A stretch of DNA of 64,000 nucleotides, from positions 24,989,915-25,053,914 of the forward strand of contig NC_081186.1 in NCBI RefSeq assembly GCF_029867415.1, in the 5' to 3' direction. How positions within the stretch are numbered: position 1 is the first letter of the stretch; each line of letters opens with the position of its first letter. The translations under genes were made by a program, and so were the position numbers. This stretch comes from Vicia villosa. Lineage: Eukaryota > Streptophyta > Magnoliopsida > Fabales > Fabaceae. Shown piece by piece: positions 34,654-46,590 of this stretch. The notes under the pieces are model-generated. The model ran no database searches. It saw nothing but the letters and a program-made list of their open reading frames with translations, and was not told where the DNA came from.

Positions 34654-34842
34654 TTAGTGTTGGATTTAAAATAGGAGCATCATTAGAAGATGACGATAAA
34701 TAAACTACACTGGATCCAACTTGTTCATTCTTAATAAAGAGTATACACATACTCAAACGAACCTTTATTCCATGACAGAATACATGCAACCCTACCTCCT
34801 TTCATGATATTAATTAAAATAAAATGAACCACATATTCCATA

Positions 34843-34848
34843 TTTATT
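34843..34848 (-). terminator. Poly(A) signal of the Kunitz gene
   Basis: AATAAA on the minus strand, about 60 nt past the stop codon. It is also conserved in the relic at 22889-23030. Confidence 0.65.
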
Positions 34849-34907
34849 GAAAAGCAAGAGTATACGTAAACACACCACAAAAACTACCTTCACCATTCTA
34901 CTAATAA

Positions 34908-35516
34908 TCATTCTTTCTGGAACACAACAGGAAGTGCACCACCATCCAAGGCCAACAGAATCTTTCCATTCTCACGAATAACACCAACAGTCCCACAGTC
35001 AAACTTACAGCTAGGGCATACTTCTGTAGGACACCATTGAATGTTATAGATACCAACAGTTTGTGTTGGCACAACCCTAAAGAAGTTACCATATGATCCA
35101 GCTGTACTATCATCTCTTCCGGTGACAATTAGCCTCCTTCCACTCGTAGCGTCCTTCTTTCCCAATCTCCAGTCTGTTGATTGTGCACAACCTGAGGAAG
35201 TTTGGAATGTTACTCTCACGTCTCTATTAAACCTTAAGTCATCAAAATCGTGATGGGTGGCAAAAGGAATGAATTTCACAGCGACGCCTACTGCCGAAAC
35301 AGTGTTGTCAAGACCAACTTGCCTAGGGCACAGCGCATTTCCGGTGATCAATGTAGAACCTCCTCCATTGCCCGTGATAGCAGGCCTAATGAAATATTCT
35401 TCATCGCCCTCAACGGGTTCGCCGCTTGTGTCCATCACAAACTGAGCTGTTGGTGTTGTTGCCATCAAAAGCCAGACATGAGCAAGGATGAATACGGTGA
35501 GGAATCTGGTTGACAT
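34908..35516 (-). CDS. Kunitz-type (STI family) proteinase inhibitor
   Basis: An intronless 202-residue protein, the normal size for legume Kunitz inhibitors. Residues 1-25 form a signal peptide (hydrophobic LTVFILAHVWLLMAT), so the product enters the secretory pathway. The family signature follows at 26-45 (FVMDTSGEPVEGDEEYFIRP). Six cysteines are at 63, 110, 162, 167, 170 and 174. Cys63-Cys110 corresponds to the first STI disulphide, and the cluster WCPTEVCPSCKFDCG gives the second plus two extra cysteines typical of one legume subgroup. The reactive-site loop cannot be assigned safely, so trypsin inhibition is not certain; relatives inhibit other proteases or act in defence or storage. The ATG at 35516 is the first, about 70 nt from a TATA box. 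It is the only intact host gene seen in the window. Confidence 0.92.
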   Translation of the reverse strand: MSTRFLTVFILAHVWLLMATTPTAQFVMDTSGEPVEGDEEYFIRPAITGNGGGSTLITGNALCPRQVGLDNTVSAVGVAVKFIPFATHHDFDDLRFNRDVRVTFQTSSGCAQSTDWRLGKKDATSGRRLIVTGRDDSTAGSYGNFFRVVPTQTVGIYNIQWCPTEVCPSCKFDCGTVGVIRENGKILLALDGGALPVVFQKE

Positions 35517-35583
35517 TGTTGTTACTTGTCGTAAGTAATTATGGATTTAGTTGTTGTGTTTTGTAGTTGGTTGCAAGACAAGG

Positions 35584-35591
35584 TACTTATA
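35584..35591 (-). promoter_or_regulatory. TATA box of the Kunitz gene
   Basis: On the minus strand CTCCTATAAGTACC places TATAAGTA 68-75 nt before the start codon, which would give a 5' leader of roughly 40 nt. Confidence 0.65.
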
Positions 35592-35945
35592 GGAGAGGGA
35601 TGTTTCCGTGAATGCATGGAATATTTGTAACTTGTATCTTTTGGGTTAAATACAAGCTATTAAGGATAAACACTTAATTTGTTTGTTTCTAGGGATCGGG
35701 CAAATTTTGTACTCATGGAAAAAATAAAAAGCAAAATGGTGAAATTTTCCTTGTTGCAATCGTCCAATGAAATATGTTTATGACAAAAAAAAACTATTGC
35801 CTTTTCAATTTCTACTCGTACTCTCTCTCCACTTTGGCCAAAATCATACAACATTTTATAATTTTAGTTGCATTTTCAATTCCATGTTATTATTATTATC
35901 GCTGTCATAAGAAGCAAGGAGGAAATAATAAATAATATATTTTTT

Positions 35946-36460
35946 GTTAAATATGTTTTGTTTCCTATAAAATACTAAATTTTGTTTTGGATCCCTATAA
36001 AAACAAATGATTTATTTCGGTGTTTCTACATTATGCATGTAGTTTTAGTCCCTACGGTTAAACTAATAAATATTTTTATTAATTATTTTGCAGACATGTT
36101 TAGAACATTTTAAAAAGTTTCTTGAAAAAAAAAAATTCAAAATTTAATTTCTAAGTCAAGATTTTCATTATTTATATAATTAATTTTTGAAATTTGAAAA
36201 ATTCATATTTAATTCTTCTCATTTTAAAAAATTATAAAGATTGGTAAATAAATATTTTATAGTATTCTAAACATGTATAAAAAAACTATTTAAAAATTTA
36301 AAAATTAAAGGACAATTAAACAGTATTCAAAATTTTAGAAAATAGTAGGGATTAAAACTACATAAATAAAAATTTTAGAAGGATCATTCATTAAAGAAAA
36401 TTTTTTAGAAACTAAAATTAAATATTGGCTTATTTATAGGGACGAAAAACATATTTAACC
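35946..36460. mobile_element. Mutator-type MITE upstream of the Kunitz gene
   Basis: A 515-bp AT-rich element with inverted ends gttaaatatgtttt and its complement, followed inside by 'ccctata' on both arms. The 9-bp sequence atatttttt occurs at both flanks (35937-35945 and 36461-36469), fitting Mutator-like elements, though low complexity weakens this. It has no ORF and lies about 360 bp upstream of the TATA box. Confidence 0.65.
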
Positions 36461-36652
36461 ATATTTTTTTTTTGTTATGTACAATATTAAATTAAAAAAT
36501 ATGAAAAGAAAATAAATATACTCTCTAAAATTAATGTAACCTAACATGATTTATTTTAGTTGCAAATGAACTTTTTTAATGATAAATAAATAATTTTTAA
36601 GTCAAGGCAAATTTAGAATGGTGTGTCACGTTGACAAGGGTTTCTCACATAT

Positions 36653-37047
36653 TTTTTGTGTAAGCAAGATTTTATTAAAACGGAGAACTAAATGTTCTCA
36701 ATATCTGATTACACAGAAAATGGGAAAACCCCGCCAAAAAGAAATTACAAACCAATTAGATTTACGAAAGGAATAACAACGGATCCTTGTTAAACTCCGA
36801 AAAGCTACAAATGGGATGAGTAATTTCTCCAATAAAAGACCATTTACATATCAAAGATTTAATCTTCCATAACGTATTATTCACATCCCAACCTTCATTA
36901 CGAAAACATATCCCATTCCTAGTAATCCAAAGAATCCACATTGTAGCTAACCACACAACACCTAATTTACCCACTTTCACTTTTTTCTTTTTACAAAAAG
37001 AATACCAATCCATGAAACACATTTTTCACTCTTCTTCCATGACCCTC
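36653..37047 (-). mobile_element. Short 5'-truncated LINE with 18-bp target duplication
   Basis: The minus strand encodes the last ~85 residues of an L1 ORF2 (WLATMWILWITRNGICF ... EFNKDPLLFLS) and then a 3' untranslated part ending in a short T-run (A on the minus strand). An identical 18-bp sequence flanks it at 36635-36652 and 37048-37065. It landed inside an older LINE in the opposite orientation. Confidence 0.85.
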
Positions 37048-37065
37048 CAAGGGTTTCTCACATAT

Positions 37066-40000
37066 GTTGGTTTGATCGGTTTGGGGATCGGATTAAAAAG
37101 AGTAAGGTTAGGGAGTTTATTTTGTCTAAATCATTGATTTTTCATGGCAAACCAAAAAACAAAAGTTTTTGAGATCTAATATTCCCTTATCCATTCCTTG
37201 TGGGTAATTATTTACATGGGTGGAGATTTTGTCCAATTATGTTGAAAGTAGTGGTGGTTTATTGTTGATTTGGTGGTTCGAAAGGTAAATCTTTATTCTC
37301 TTTCTTTAGTCTTGATTTCTTAGGTGTTTATTTAGAGGGGAGGCTCCTAACAATTTGTGTTATATTGTTAATGTTTATTCCAAGTGTTCCCTAGCTAATT
37401 GATAAGAGAGTTATGCTGATTGATTTGTCTACTCATAGAGTGAGTTTAGTAAGTGTCAATTGGTGTGTTTTGAGTAATTTTAATTCTCTACGTTCTTCTG
37501 AAGAAAGGGCAAGAGTGGGACACTGTAACATCCCAAAATTTCTTATTTAATTAATTTAATTAAGTTTTAATTAATTAATTTGAATTAGCATTTTATTGGA
37601 ATTATGTTGGGAGAAATAATAAAATGTAGTGTTGGGTCATTGGTGGAGTTAGTAATGTGGGGGTGTTAGTGTGAAGGAGCCCAATACTAAATTATGTTAT
37701 GTTTTCATAAAACAAGAAAATAAGAGGAAATTGAGAAATATAGGAGGTAAATCTAAGAGGGAGAGAAGAGAACTCATGGGCAAAAGCTATTTTCGCAACT
37801 ATTTGGTAGCCTTCACAAAATGGGTCATAACTTCCTGCTCGTAACTCCAAATCAGGTAATTCTCGAGGATTCGGATTCTACACGAAATTTCCTTCGATTT
37901 GATATATTAATTCGTGTCATGGAGGTTCTCGAAGAGGGAGATAAGTGAGTTTGAAGATTGGCGATTCTTGCTGAATTTGGAGAAAAAGGGCTTACGGGTT
38001 TGATGGAGAAGAAGGGGAAAAGTCCATATTCTTGGCTAAGGTAAGGGGGGACTCTTCCGATTAACCTCTATTATCGGGTTGTAGATGATAGGATTAAGAT
38101 TTGTATGGTATTGACTCAATAGAGAAGTATGTTCTAGGTTGGGGTTTTGACATTCAGGCTCAAAATGATAAATTATGTGTAAATGCTTGTTGTGATGTTT
38201 GATTATGTTTGGATGTGTTGTTGAGGCATGAAATAACATGGAATGATTGTGAATTAATTATGTTTTTCGTGTATGGTCGAAATGATTCGATTTGGGTTGT
38301 GTTGGATGGAAATAAGTTGTTGTCAAAAGTGTTTTTTTTTGCTGTTACAGGTGATGTAACTGGTTACGGTCGGACTTGTAACCGGTTACGGCTGTGAGAA
38401 ATGGGGTTTTTGGGCTGGTTACGAGTTCGTAACCGGGTACGGTGTTGTTCGTAACCGGTTACGGCTGAAACTGTTTTTGAAAATTATTTTCGTAACCCGT
38501 TACGCCTTTTCGTAACCCGTTACGGCTGAAGCTTTTTTTGAAAAATTGTTGTTCGTAACCCGTTACGCCTTTTCGTAATCCGTTACGCTGCAGCCTTTAC
38601 GAAAAATATTTATTTTCAAAAATTTGTATCTTTTGAACCGTAAATCCGTTTTAGACGCCGTTTTGGACGTTGTTCCTTAAATTGAATGCTCTACCATATG
38701 AAATAAATAAAACAACAATAACTTGATTTTATTTTGAAAAGTATCGTTTTCTCCAAATGTGGTTTATTCTTGTTTTGCATAATTGATGAGGTGCAATGAA
38801 TTGTTGGTTGCATAATTGAATATGTGCAATGATATGTGTTGTTATAATGTGATTGCTCCTGCTTGTTATGCAAATGGATGTTGTTCATGGTAAATATGGT
38901 TATCATGTGTTTTGATGAATGGTGACGTAAATGCTCTGTTGTTGTTGGGTTGATTTGTTGTACTTGATACACGATTGTGAGAGGTGCTATTGTTGTTGCA
39001 CTGTGTGGTGGATGTTATATCTGTTATGATGTTGTGGTTGTAATTGGTGTTGTTATACATATATTGCTGATGTAAAATATGTATTCTATTTGGTTGGGAA
39101 TAACATAACTGTGTGTGTGGCTATTGATTACTATATTGGTTGATGATTATGACATTGGTTGGTCTATGTGGATGATGAGCATGTTATGGTTGATACATGA
39201 ATTTCATAATCATTATGTGGCTAATCCTTGACGATGGTGGATCAGTGATAGCTAATTCCCATTGTGTGGAATTAGTGAGTGGGTGTCGCTGTATCCTTGA
39301 CGATGGTGGATCGGTGAGATGGGTTCGTCCCATGATTGGTACCACATGCATGTAGTTGCATTGCATTAGGTGTTTGGTTCATTATAACATGAATGGAAGT
39401 TGTCCAATGTTATAATGTTGTGTGTTTGATGTATGTGTGTATAGCCTGAATATATGTCGATGTTGGGTGAATATTATACTGTTGATGTTTTATCGTTTAT
39501 GAACTGATAACATTGTTTAATTGCGAATGAGACTCACCCTTACTGTTGACTATTTTTCAGATTAAGGATTAGCGGCTTGTGCTGGGTGAGGATAACTCGT
39601 AGAGTTACTTCGTTTAGTTCGGTTGTGTCGGTGTCATGCTCTGGTCTTGTAACACTGGGGGACGGGTGTGTCTAGAGTCGGATGATAACTCTAGTTTTGG
39701 TTTTGTTGTTGAATAATGTTGGTTATGCCTTAAACATGGTAGATGATGATTTTGATTATTCAACTAATAAAGTATTCCGCTGTGTTTTAAACATGTTTGC
39801 AATTGTTTATGTTCCTCAGAACAGCATGACAGATGTTTTATTTTATATGAGATAATTGTAACGCTCTTAATTACATGTTTACTCTGAAAATATTATTTAA
39901 TTTATCGGGGGTTTAGAAGGGTGTTACAGACACCATTCCAGTTCCTCTAAGAATGTGGATATCTTGGAGTTTTTTAACTTTATCTCTCAAATGGAGCTAA

Positions 40001-40493
40001 TTAACTTACTTCTCTTAGAAAGAAAATTCATTGGTTTCAACCCAATGGTTGGGATGCTAGCAGACTAATTTTGGTTTCTAACGGGTGGTGGGATCATTAG
40101 GGTGAGGTGTCCCAGTGGGCCCTTAGTAGGGATATTTCACGTTATTGTCTTTTCATCCTTAAGTATGTCAATTAGGTGTGGTGTCCTAAGCCTTTTAGAT
40201 TCAATAATCATTGGTTATCTCATGATAACTTTCTCGAACTAGTATACGCGACTTTGACTGGTTCTGAGATCCATGGTTGGCAAGATTTTAATTTGTTGGA
40301 GAAACTAAAAGATCTCAAATTGGGCCTAAAAGCTTAGAATAAATGGGTGTTTGGTAACCTTTATTCTCGTAGTGACAGTTTAAAAGAGGTGGCAGGTAAT
40401 GTGGATTCTTTGGATGATCTTAGGACCTTATCTCTGGAGGAGATTGAGACTAGATCATGAGTAATCTTGAATTTGCAGTCCTTTTTGTTAGAC
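37066..40493 (+). pseudogene. Older L1 ORF2 endonuclease fragment, interrupted by a solo LTR
   Basis: Before the solo LTR, degenerate frames match the L1 endonuclease (LGVYLEGRL..VILLMFIPSVP; HRVSLVSVNWCVLSNFNSLRSSEERARVG). After it the frame resumes with IHWFQPNGWDASRLILVSNGWWDH type text and FRFNNHWLSHDNFLELVYATLTGSEIHGW, up to SLEEIE, where the copia LTR begins at 40494. The many stops make it ancient. Nearest left sequence (36600-36634) may also belong to it. Confidence 0.7.
37524..39928. repeat. Solo LTR of a gypsy family
   Basis: A 2,405-bp segment with ends tgtaacatccc and gggtgttaca, flanked by a perfect 5-bp duplication GACAC (37519-37523 and 39929-39933). There is no internal region, so it is the product of LTR-LTR recombination. 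Both ends start TGTAACA, so orientation cannot be fixed from the ends. It contains a cluster of gtaaccggttac palindromes (38350-38600). It probably belongs to a chromovirus-type family, judged only by the ends. Confidence 0.85.
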
Positions 40494-42141
40494 GTTTGGC
40501 TTACGTATCTAGAGGGGGGGGGTGAATAGATACTTCAGAATTTATTCGTATTTTTCTTTAAAAATATGGCGAAAGCGTTTAGGGATCGACACGCGTCTAT
40601 TCCGAACCGCTACGGGAAGGATCATATATGTTTTTAAACCACAAACTGATTATGATGTTAAGATGGAAATACTATTAGAGAATCAACAAGTTATGCTACA
40701 ATAAATCGTTTAAGTGTTTAACTTGGATAAGCTTGTTTCCAATGACTTTGATTAATGAAAGAAGCAATATATCAAACACGTGGTGTATAATACTCAAATT
40801 GAGTTGTGGATCAATGTGTGGTGACTTGTGATGTGTTTGCAGAATTTTATCACACAAATTTAACACTTTGATTCGTTAATCAATTTGCGATTATAACCAG
40901 AAATGAGCACAACGTAATCGAAAAGATAAAAGCGATAAAGAACACGATATTTGTTCAGGCAGTTCGTCGATCGTCCTCGCTACGACTACATCTGCCCCCA
41001 ATTCCAAACGGGAATTGGGATGTCTTTCATTATGATTGAAAAGAGTTTATACAAGAAGATAACAAAGCAATAATGATAAACCGAATATGTTGATTCTTTG
41101 TAGCTTCTTCCCCTTGATCTTGAGCCAGATCAAGTATCTTCCAAGAGCTTGTCATTGATTCCTTTTATGCAGTGTTGTGAATTGATTGAAACTTTGTTCT
41201 TCAACTTATACACTCAGCTGAATTATTGATTAAGCCTCTTGACAAAAACCTCCAAAATTCACCAATCTTGGAGGACAAAATCCGCAGATTTTCTTCACCA
41301 ATAACCCCACAAATCTTCACCCACTAGGAACTTTCAATTCCTTTCCATGGACGTTATCAATCTTGATCACAAACCCTCACCATAAGAATTGTTATGTGTA
41401 ATTATGTTGGAGTTGAGAAGAAGATAGAAGATGAGTAGACTTTATGTATCTTTCAGTTGTTGGTGTTGACTTCAATAATTAGCTGAAAATGATATATATA
41501 GGTGCTAGCACAGTTGGCTGAAGGCAGACACATAATTTGGTAAATTTTGGGGTGATAGGTCGACCTACTCGATTGCTTGGGTCGACCCAAATGGAACAGA
41601 TTCAGAAGTTTGCTAGTTGTCTTTAGTTGCGTCGACCTGATGGGACTCTGGGTCGACCTAAAATCAGGTGACTTTGGTTCTTTTGATTTTCATCAGTTTT
41701 AGGTCGACCTAGGCAGTTGGTTGAGTCGACCTAAATGAAGCAGAAGTGAAACCTTTTTGCTTCCTTCAGTTTGCGTCGACCTAGAGACAGAATGGGTCGA
41801 CCTAACTGGACCAATTTCTTCCACAAGATGGATGTAGTATTCTAGGTCAACCTAGGCAGTTGGTTGAGTCAACCTAAATGAAGCAGAAGTGAAACCTTTT
41901 AGCTTCCTTCAATTTGTGTCGACCTAGAGACAAAATGGGTCGACCTAACTGGACCAATTTCTTCCACAAGATGGATGTTGTATTCCAGGTCGACCTAGGC
42001 TTGTGTTGAGTCGACCTAAGATGTCCAAAAGTGCCAAAATCTTGCTTTTCCTTATATCATTCACTTGTAGCTTGATATTTGTTCAATGAAGATGTTTGCC
42101 ATGAATCAAAAACTATTGATGAGTATATTCTTGCACTTACA
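40494..42141 (-). repeat. 3' LTR of copia family 3, first copy
   Basis: A 1648-bp LTR with plus-strand ends tgttagacg and cttaca. Directly to its right the minus strand reads AAAAAGGGGGAGTA, the purine tract, so the element is on the minus strand. A TATA-type stretch is at 41491-41500. GGTCGACC-type palindromes crowd 41560-42020, including a ~140-bp duplicated block. It interrupts the old LINE at 40493. Confidence 0.85.
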
Positions 42142-42415
42142 TACTCCCCCTTTTTGATGATGGCAAACATTGTTTGAATGATGTAATCTGATATAAGCTC
42201 CCTCGTACTTTAATGCGTAAGCTCCCCCGTACTCTCATACTCTCATACTCCCCCTTTGACAACATCAAAAATGAAACAAGGAGGGTAATATGAGAAAGAA
42301 CACAGAATAATAATAATCAAGATAAAAAGAACATACTAGATTATAATGGCCAAAGTTAAAGTAGGTCACAATTACAAAACATCGATATAGTCAAGATAAA
42401 ACAAACATAAGAAAG

Positions 42416-42437
42416 TGATATGATATGATATGATATG
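42416..42437. repeat. (GATAT)4 microsatellite
   Basis: A perfect 5-bp repeat lies just after the third ORF stop of copia family 3, copy 1. Confidence 0.8.
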
Positions 42438-42470
42438 CAATGCTATGGACTAATGGAATGCAATGCTCTC

Positions 42471-43910
42471 CTAACGTCTTCCTCTCCCATTGTAGCGGCC
42501 ACCTCTTCCTCTTTGAAATCGTTGAGGACGATCCTCTTCAACCTGCTCAAGTAGTTCAAGAACACTCCTATTGAGAATGTTGAAGTTTTGACTCAGGTTT
42601 GCATGACGATTGTTTGCCGTTTCCTCAAACATGTTTTGTCTTTCAGTGAGATTGGAAGCAAACGTTTCAAAGTCACTTTTATGCTCCTGAGCTAATCTCT
42701 GCAGATTCTCAAACTAAATTTGTTGCTCATTGTAGCGCTCTTGTTGGAGTTGTTGCATATTCTCAAACTGTAGTTGTTGCGCATCATAGCGTTGTTGTTG
42801 AAGAAGCTGCATATTTTCCAGCATGGTGATGATACTAGATTGATCAGGTTGTGGCGGAGCTGTATACCCCCAAGGGATTTCCTCTTCTTGAGGTGGTACA
42901 TAGTGCCAATTTGAGTTGACATCTTGAGGAACATCTTTCATGACATGATCTACATCAATATTCATGTCTAATTCAGGTTCTTCTTCTTCATTTCCTCCTT
43001 GTGGACCTAATTCAGCAGGATCGTCATAGTTGTAGATGATCTTTTCGGTGCCCTTTTGAATTAGATAGTATGCTTTCTTCATTGGGTCCCAGTGGTACCC
43101 CATAAGAGTTAAGGTGGTTTGGGAGAATTCTTGAGGAGGTTTGATTCTCATGTATGTCAGCCCATCAACTATCATACTGAAGTGATTCACTATCTTCTGG
43201 ATTATAGATCCATAGCATAAAGCAGTGGTTTTCTGCTTGACTTCATAGAATTTGTTGGCCAGAAAGTGTGGCTAGTGAACACGAGTCCTATTTTCCAGCA
43301 AATACATAAATATTATCTCATTCCTTTCAATCCTAGAGTATCCACCCGACCGTGGTCGAATGATACGAGAGATAATCCAATTTAGAAGTCTAGGATTTCT
43401 CTTGAGATTCCCTGCAGTTATGGTTTCATTTGGCTTGTCAAGAACTGTTAGGTCCTTGAGAATTGATCGCATGTAAGCCATATGATCATAATTTGCGGGA
43501 AAATCACCATCCGCTATACAAAACTCATCACCTCTCATGGTAAGACCAAAAATACTCACCCAAACTGGTTTATCAACAAAGTGTGAGCGCGAGCCCATCT
43601 TAAACCGAAAATTACATCCATCAACTGTCTGTAAACCGGCATAGAAAGCATGAACTACATCCTCATTATATGAGGTATCACATTCCAACAGTGGACCAAT
43701 ATTCTGATGTTGAACTAAACTAGTAATTTCTGGAATGTTCATACGGTCGGCTACCTTAGGGTTGTACACATACTGCTTAATAATCTTCCTTTTCAGATGA
43801 TATTTCTCAAATTCAGCCCTACAATCTGGATGAACAAGGGCAAGAGCACTTACCGGTCGAGAGGCGGATCCGGATGCGACTTCTTTTCCTTTTCTTGACT
43901 TGGGAGGCAT
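42471..43910 (-). pseudogene. Third ORF of copia family 3, copy 1
   Basis: The start MPPKSRKGKEVASG is at 43910. The main frames are 43272-43910 and 42714-43190, with text continuing to a TAG at 42471. Domains: a basic N-terminus; a globular part (YVYNPKVADRMNIPEI, RFKMGSRSHFVDKPVWVSIFGLTM, RNPRLLNWIISRIIRPR); an acidic linker; a Gln-rich coiled coil (LLQQQRYDAQQLQFENMQQLQQERYNEQQI); and an RG-rich end (RFQRGRGGRYNGRGRR). Two stops break it: one between 43190 and 43272, and one at 42714 (TAG). It is downstream of where pol should be and upstream of the 3' LTR. The coiled coil plus RG tail suggests an oligomeric RNA-binding protein, which is inference. It is not an envelope protein. Confidence 0.7.
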
Positions 43911-44069
43911 GATGTTGAGATGGATTGAATGAAGATGTTGAAGCAAATGATGTTGATTTAGAATTTGAGAGGTTTGATGCCAGAAGATTTTAGGTTTCTG
44001 TAGGAGAGATTAGGGTTGAGGGAGAGGATGATGTATTATGAATGATTGAATGAAGAATAAAAGTGCATG

Positions 44070-44300
44070 GGTCGGGTCGACCTAAAAGCCCAAATTTGGG
44101 AACTTAAGTCTCAGTGCGTTGACCCAAAGAGAAGTCTGCGTCGACCTAAGCGAAGCAGTAGCTGCATCTTTTAATTGACAGCAGAGTAGGTCGACCTAGA
44201 GATAGATTAGGTCGACGTAACTGGCAATTATTTTCTCCTTTTTAAAAAACAGCTTCAATAGGTCGACGTATAGGCAGTTTGGGTCGACTAAAAATGCATG
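44070..44300. repeat. GGTCGACC palindrome cluster upstream of the third ORF, copy 1
   Basis: Several variants of aggtcgacct lie just 5' of the third ORF start, outside the LTR. The same arrangement is found in copy 2 at 48118-48325. Confidence 0.7.
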
Positions 44301-44521
44301 GATTGCAACAAATACTCAAGAATTGACTATGTATGCTTAATCTATCAAATGCAATGTTAATTGTTGTGATTATTAAACTTGATACATTATGCTCATGATG
44401 AACAATTTATATGTGATTGAGAAATGATGAGAAGCACATAGGATGTCACTATAATCATGTTAATTGATTACATATTATAGAATCAATAATATTTTTGGAA
44501 GTGGACAACAAACATATTACC

Positions 44522-44753
44522 TATAACTCGGTGGGAGAACTGACTTTTTGAAATGTTGCGGATAGCAAGAGTCGCCACCGACTTTTATTTTATCCAATAG
44601 GAAAGGCAAAAAGAACAGGAAAGACCTTTGAAAGAGATTGAGTTCGGGGGGTAAGTTATACAAAGGGAAGGTTTGAGCACCATTTGTATCCATGGTTATC
44701 CATGGGCTCTTAATTGCTTAGCTCACTTTGTTTTCAAAAATGTTTGTAATGTG
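44522..44753. repeat. Orphan fragment related to Ogre LTR/leader
   Basis: This 232-bp piece contains gagtcgccaccgactttta, then a purine-rich stretch and gggaaggtttgagcacc, parallel to the LTR starts at 52360 and 57370. It replaces the rest of copia copy 1 and is cut by copia copy 2 at 44754. Confidence 0.5.
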
Positions 44754-46254
44754 TGTTAGACGCTAGGCTTAAGGATCTAGAGGGGGGTGAATAGATGCCT
44801 TAGAATTTTTCGGATTTAACTCAAGTTTAGGCGAAAGCGTTTCAGGATTGACTCACGTCTATTCCGAACCACTACTGAAAGAATCGAATATGTGATTAAA
44901 GCACAAAATATTTAAGGATTAACGATGAAAAGACAGCTTAAGGATCAATCAGTTAAGCTAATGTAAATCGTTTAACTACTAGCTTGATTAACTTTGTTTG
45001 CAATGACTTGATAATAGTTGAAGCAATATATCAAACACTTGGTGATAATGTCCAAATTGATTATGATTCAAGGTGTGGTGACTTGTGGTGTTTATGCAGA
45101 ATCTTATCACACAAGTTTAACACTTGAAGCTTTGATCAATTTGCAATTATGACCAGAAATAAGGGAAACGTAAACGAAAAGATAAAAGCAATAAGAACAT
45201 GATATTTGTTCAGGAAGTTCGTCAATCGTCCTCGCTACGACTACATCTGCCCCCAATTCCAAAAGGGAATTGGGATGTCTTTCATTATGATTGAAAACAG
45301 TTTATACAAAGAAGATAACAAAGCGATAACGATAAACCGAATATGGTGATCCTTTGAATCATCTTCCCCTTGATCTTGAACCAGATCAAGTGTCTTCCAA
45401 GAGCTTCACTTTGATTCCCTTTTTGCAGTGTTTTGAATTGCTCGAACCTTTGTTCTTCAATCTTCACACTCAGCTGAATCTTTGATGAAGTCTCTTGATA
45501 AAACCCCCCAAAATTCACCAATCTTGGAGGACAAAATCCGCAGATTTTATTCACCAAAACCCCACAAATCTTCACCCACTAGGAATCTTCAATTCCGTTC
45601 CATGGACATTATCGATCTTGATCGCAAACTCTCAACGCAAAAATGATTGTGTGTAATTGTGTTGGAGTTGAGAAGAAGAACGAAGATGAGAAGCCTTTGT
45701 GTATCTTTCATTTGTTGGTGTTGAAAATGAATAATTAACATAAAAAGATATATATAGGTGCTGGTACGTTGATGCAGAGCAAACACACAATTTGGCAATT
45801 TTTGAGGAGATAGGTTGACCTACTTCATTGATTAGGTCGACCAAAGTGGAGAAGATTCAACCAATTTATTATTGTTGCCAGTTGGGTCGACCTGTTGGGG
45901 CTTTAGGTCGACCTAAGATTAGTTGAAACATGTTCTTGAGATTTTTCTTCAGTTTAGGTCGACCTAGGGGCGTGGGTGAGTCGACTTAACTAGGACAGGA
46001 GTGAATCTTCTTTGTTTGCTTTAGTTTGAGTCGACCTAATGATTATCTAGGTCGACCTAACTGATGCAAAACCATATGCTGAGTAACTGAAGCTTTACAG
46101 GCTGACCTAGGCATGTGGTAGGTCGACCTAAAGTGTCTTAGATAGCCAACAACTTGCTTTTCCTTGAGTCATTCACTTGTGCTTTTGTATTTGTTCACTT
46201 ATGATCTTTGCCATGAATCGAAAACTCCTATGTGATTGTAGGCTTGTACTTACA
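44754..46254 (-). repeat. 3' LTR of copia family 3, copy 2
   Basis: A 1501-bp LTR with the same ends as 40494-42141 but without its ~140-bp internal duplication. TATA-type stretch at 45747-45756. The purine tract AAAAAGGGGGAGTA (minus strand) follows at 46255-46268. Extra short purine tracts occur near 46305-46370. Confidence 0.87.
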
Positions 46255-46590
46255 TACTCCCCCTTTTTGATGATGGCAAACATTTGGTTGAATGACGAAA
46301 GCTCCCCCGGACTTGTAAGCGTAAGCTCCCCCGTACTAAGCTCCCCCGTACTCTCAACTTATCTCCCCCTTTGACAACATCAAAAGATAGACAACAAAAG
46401 AGTAATAGAGGAAAATAACAGAATAATCTTAACAAAACAATATCTTACATAAACATAATAATAGAGAAGTAGAATATCCAAGCATATTTAAAATTACAAA
46501 CCAAGCTTAAGTTCAAGTAATAAAGGAAGCAATAACATGATAGAAATGAAATGCAATGCAATGAAATGAGCTACTGAGATGCAATGCTCT

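Noticed and set aside
34901..35128. Second frames overlapping the Kunitz gene on both strands
   Set aside because: Shadow frames of the coding sequence without features of their own.
38036..39366. Several short frames within the solo LTR
   Set aside because: Low-complexity His/Asn-rich translations of repeat sequence, with no domain and no start context.
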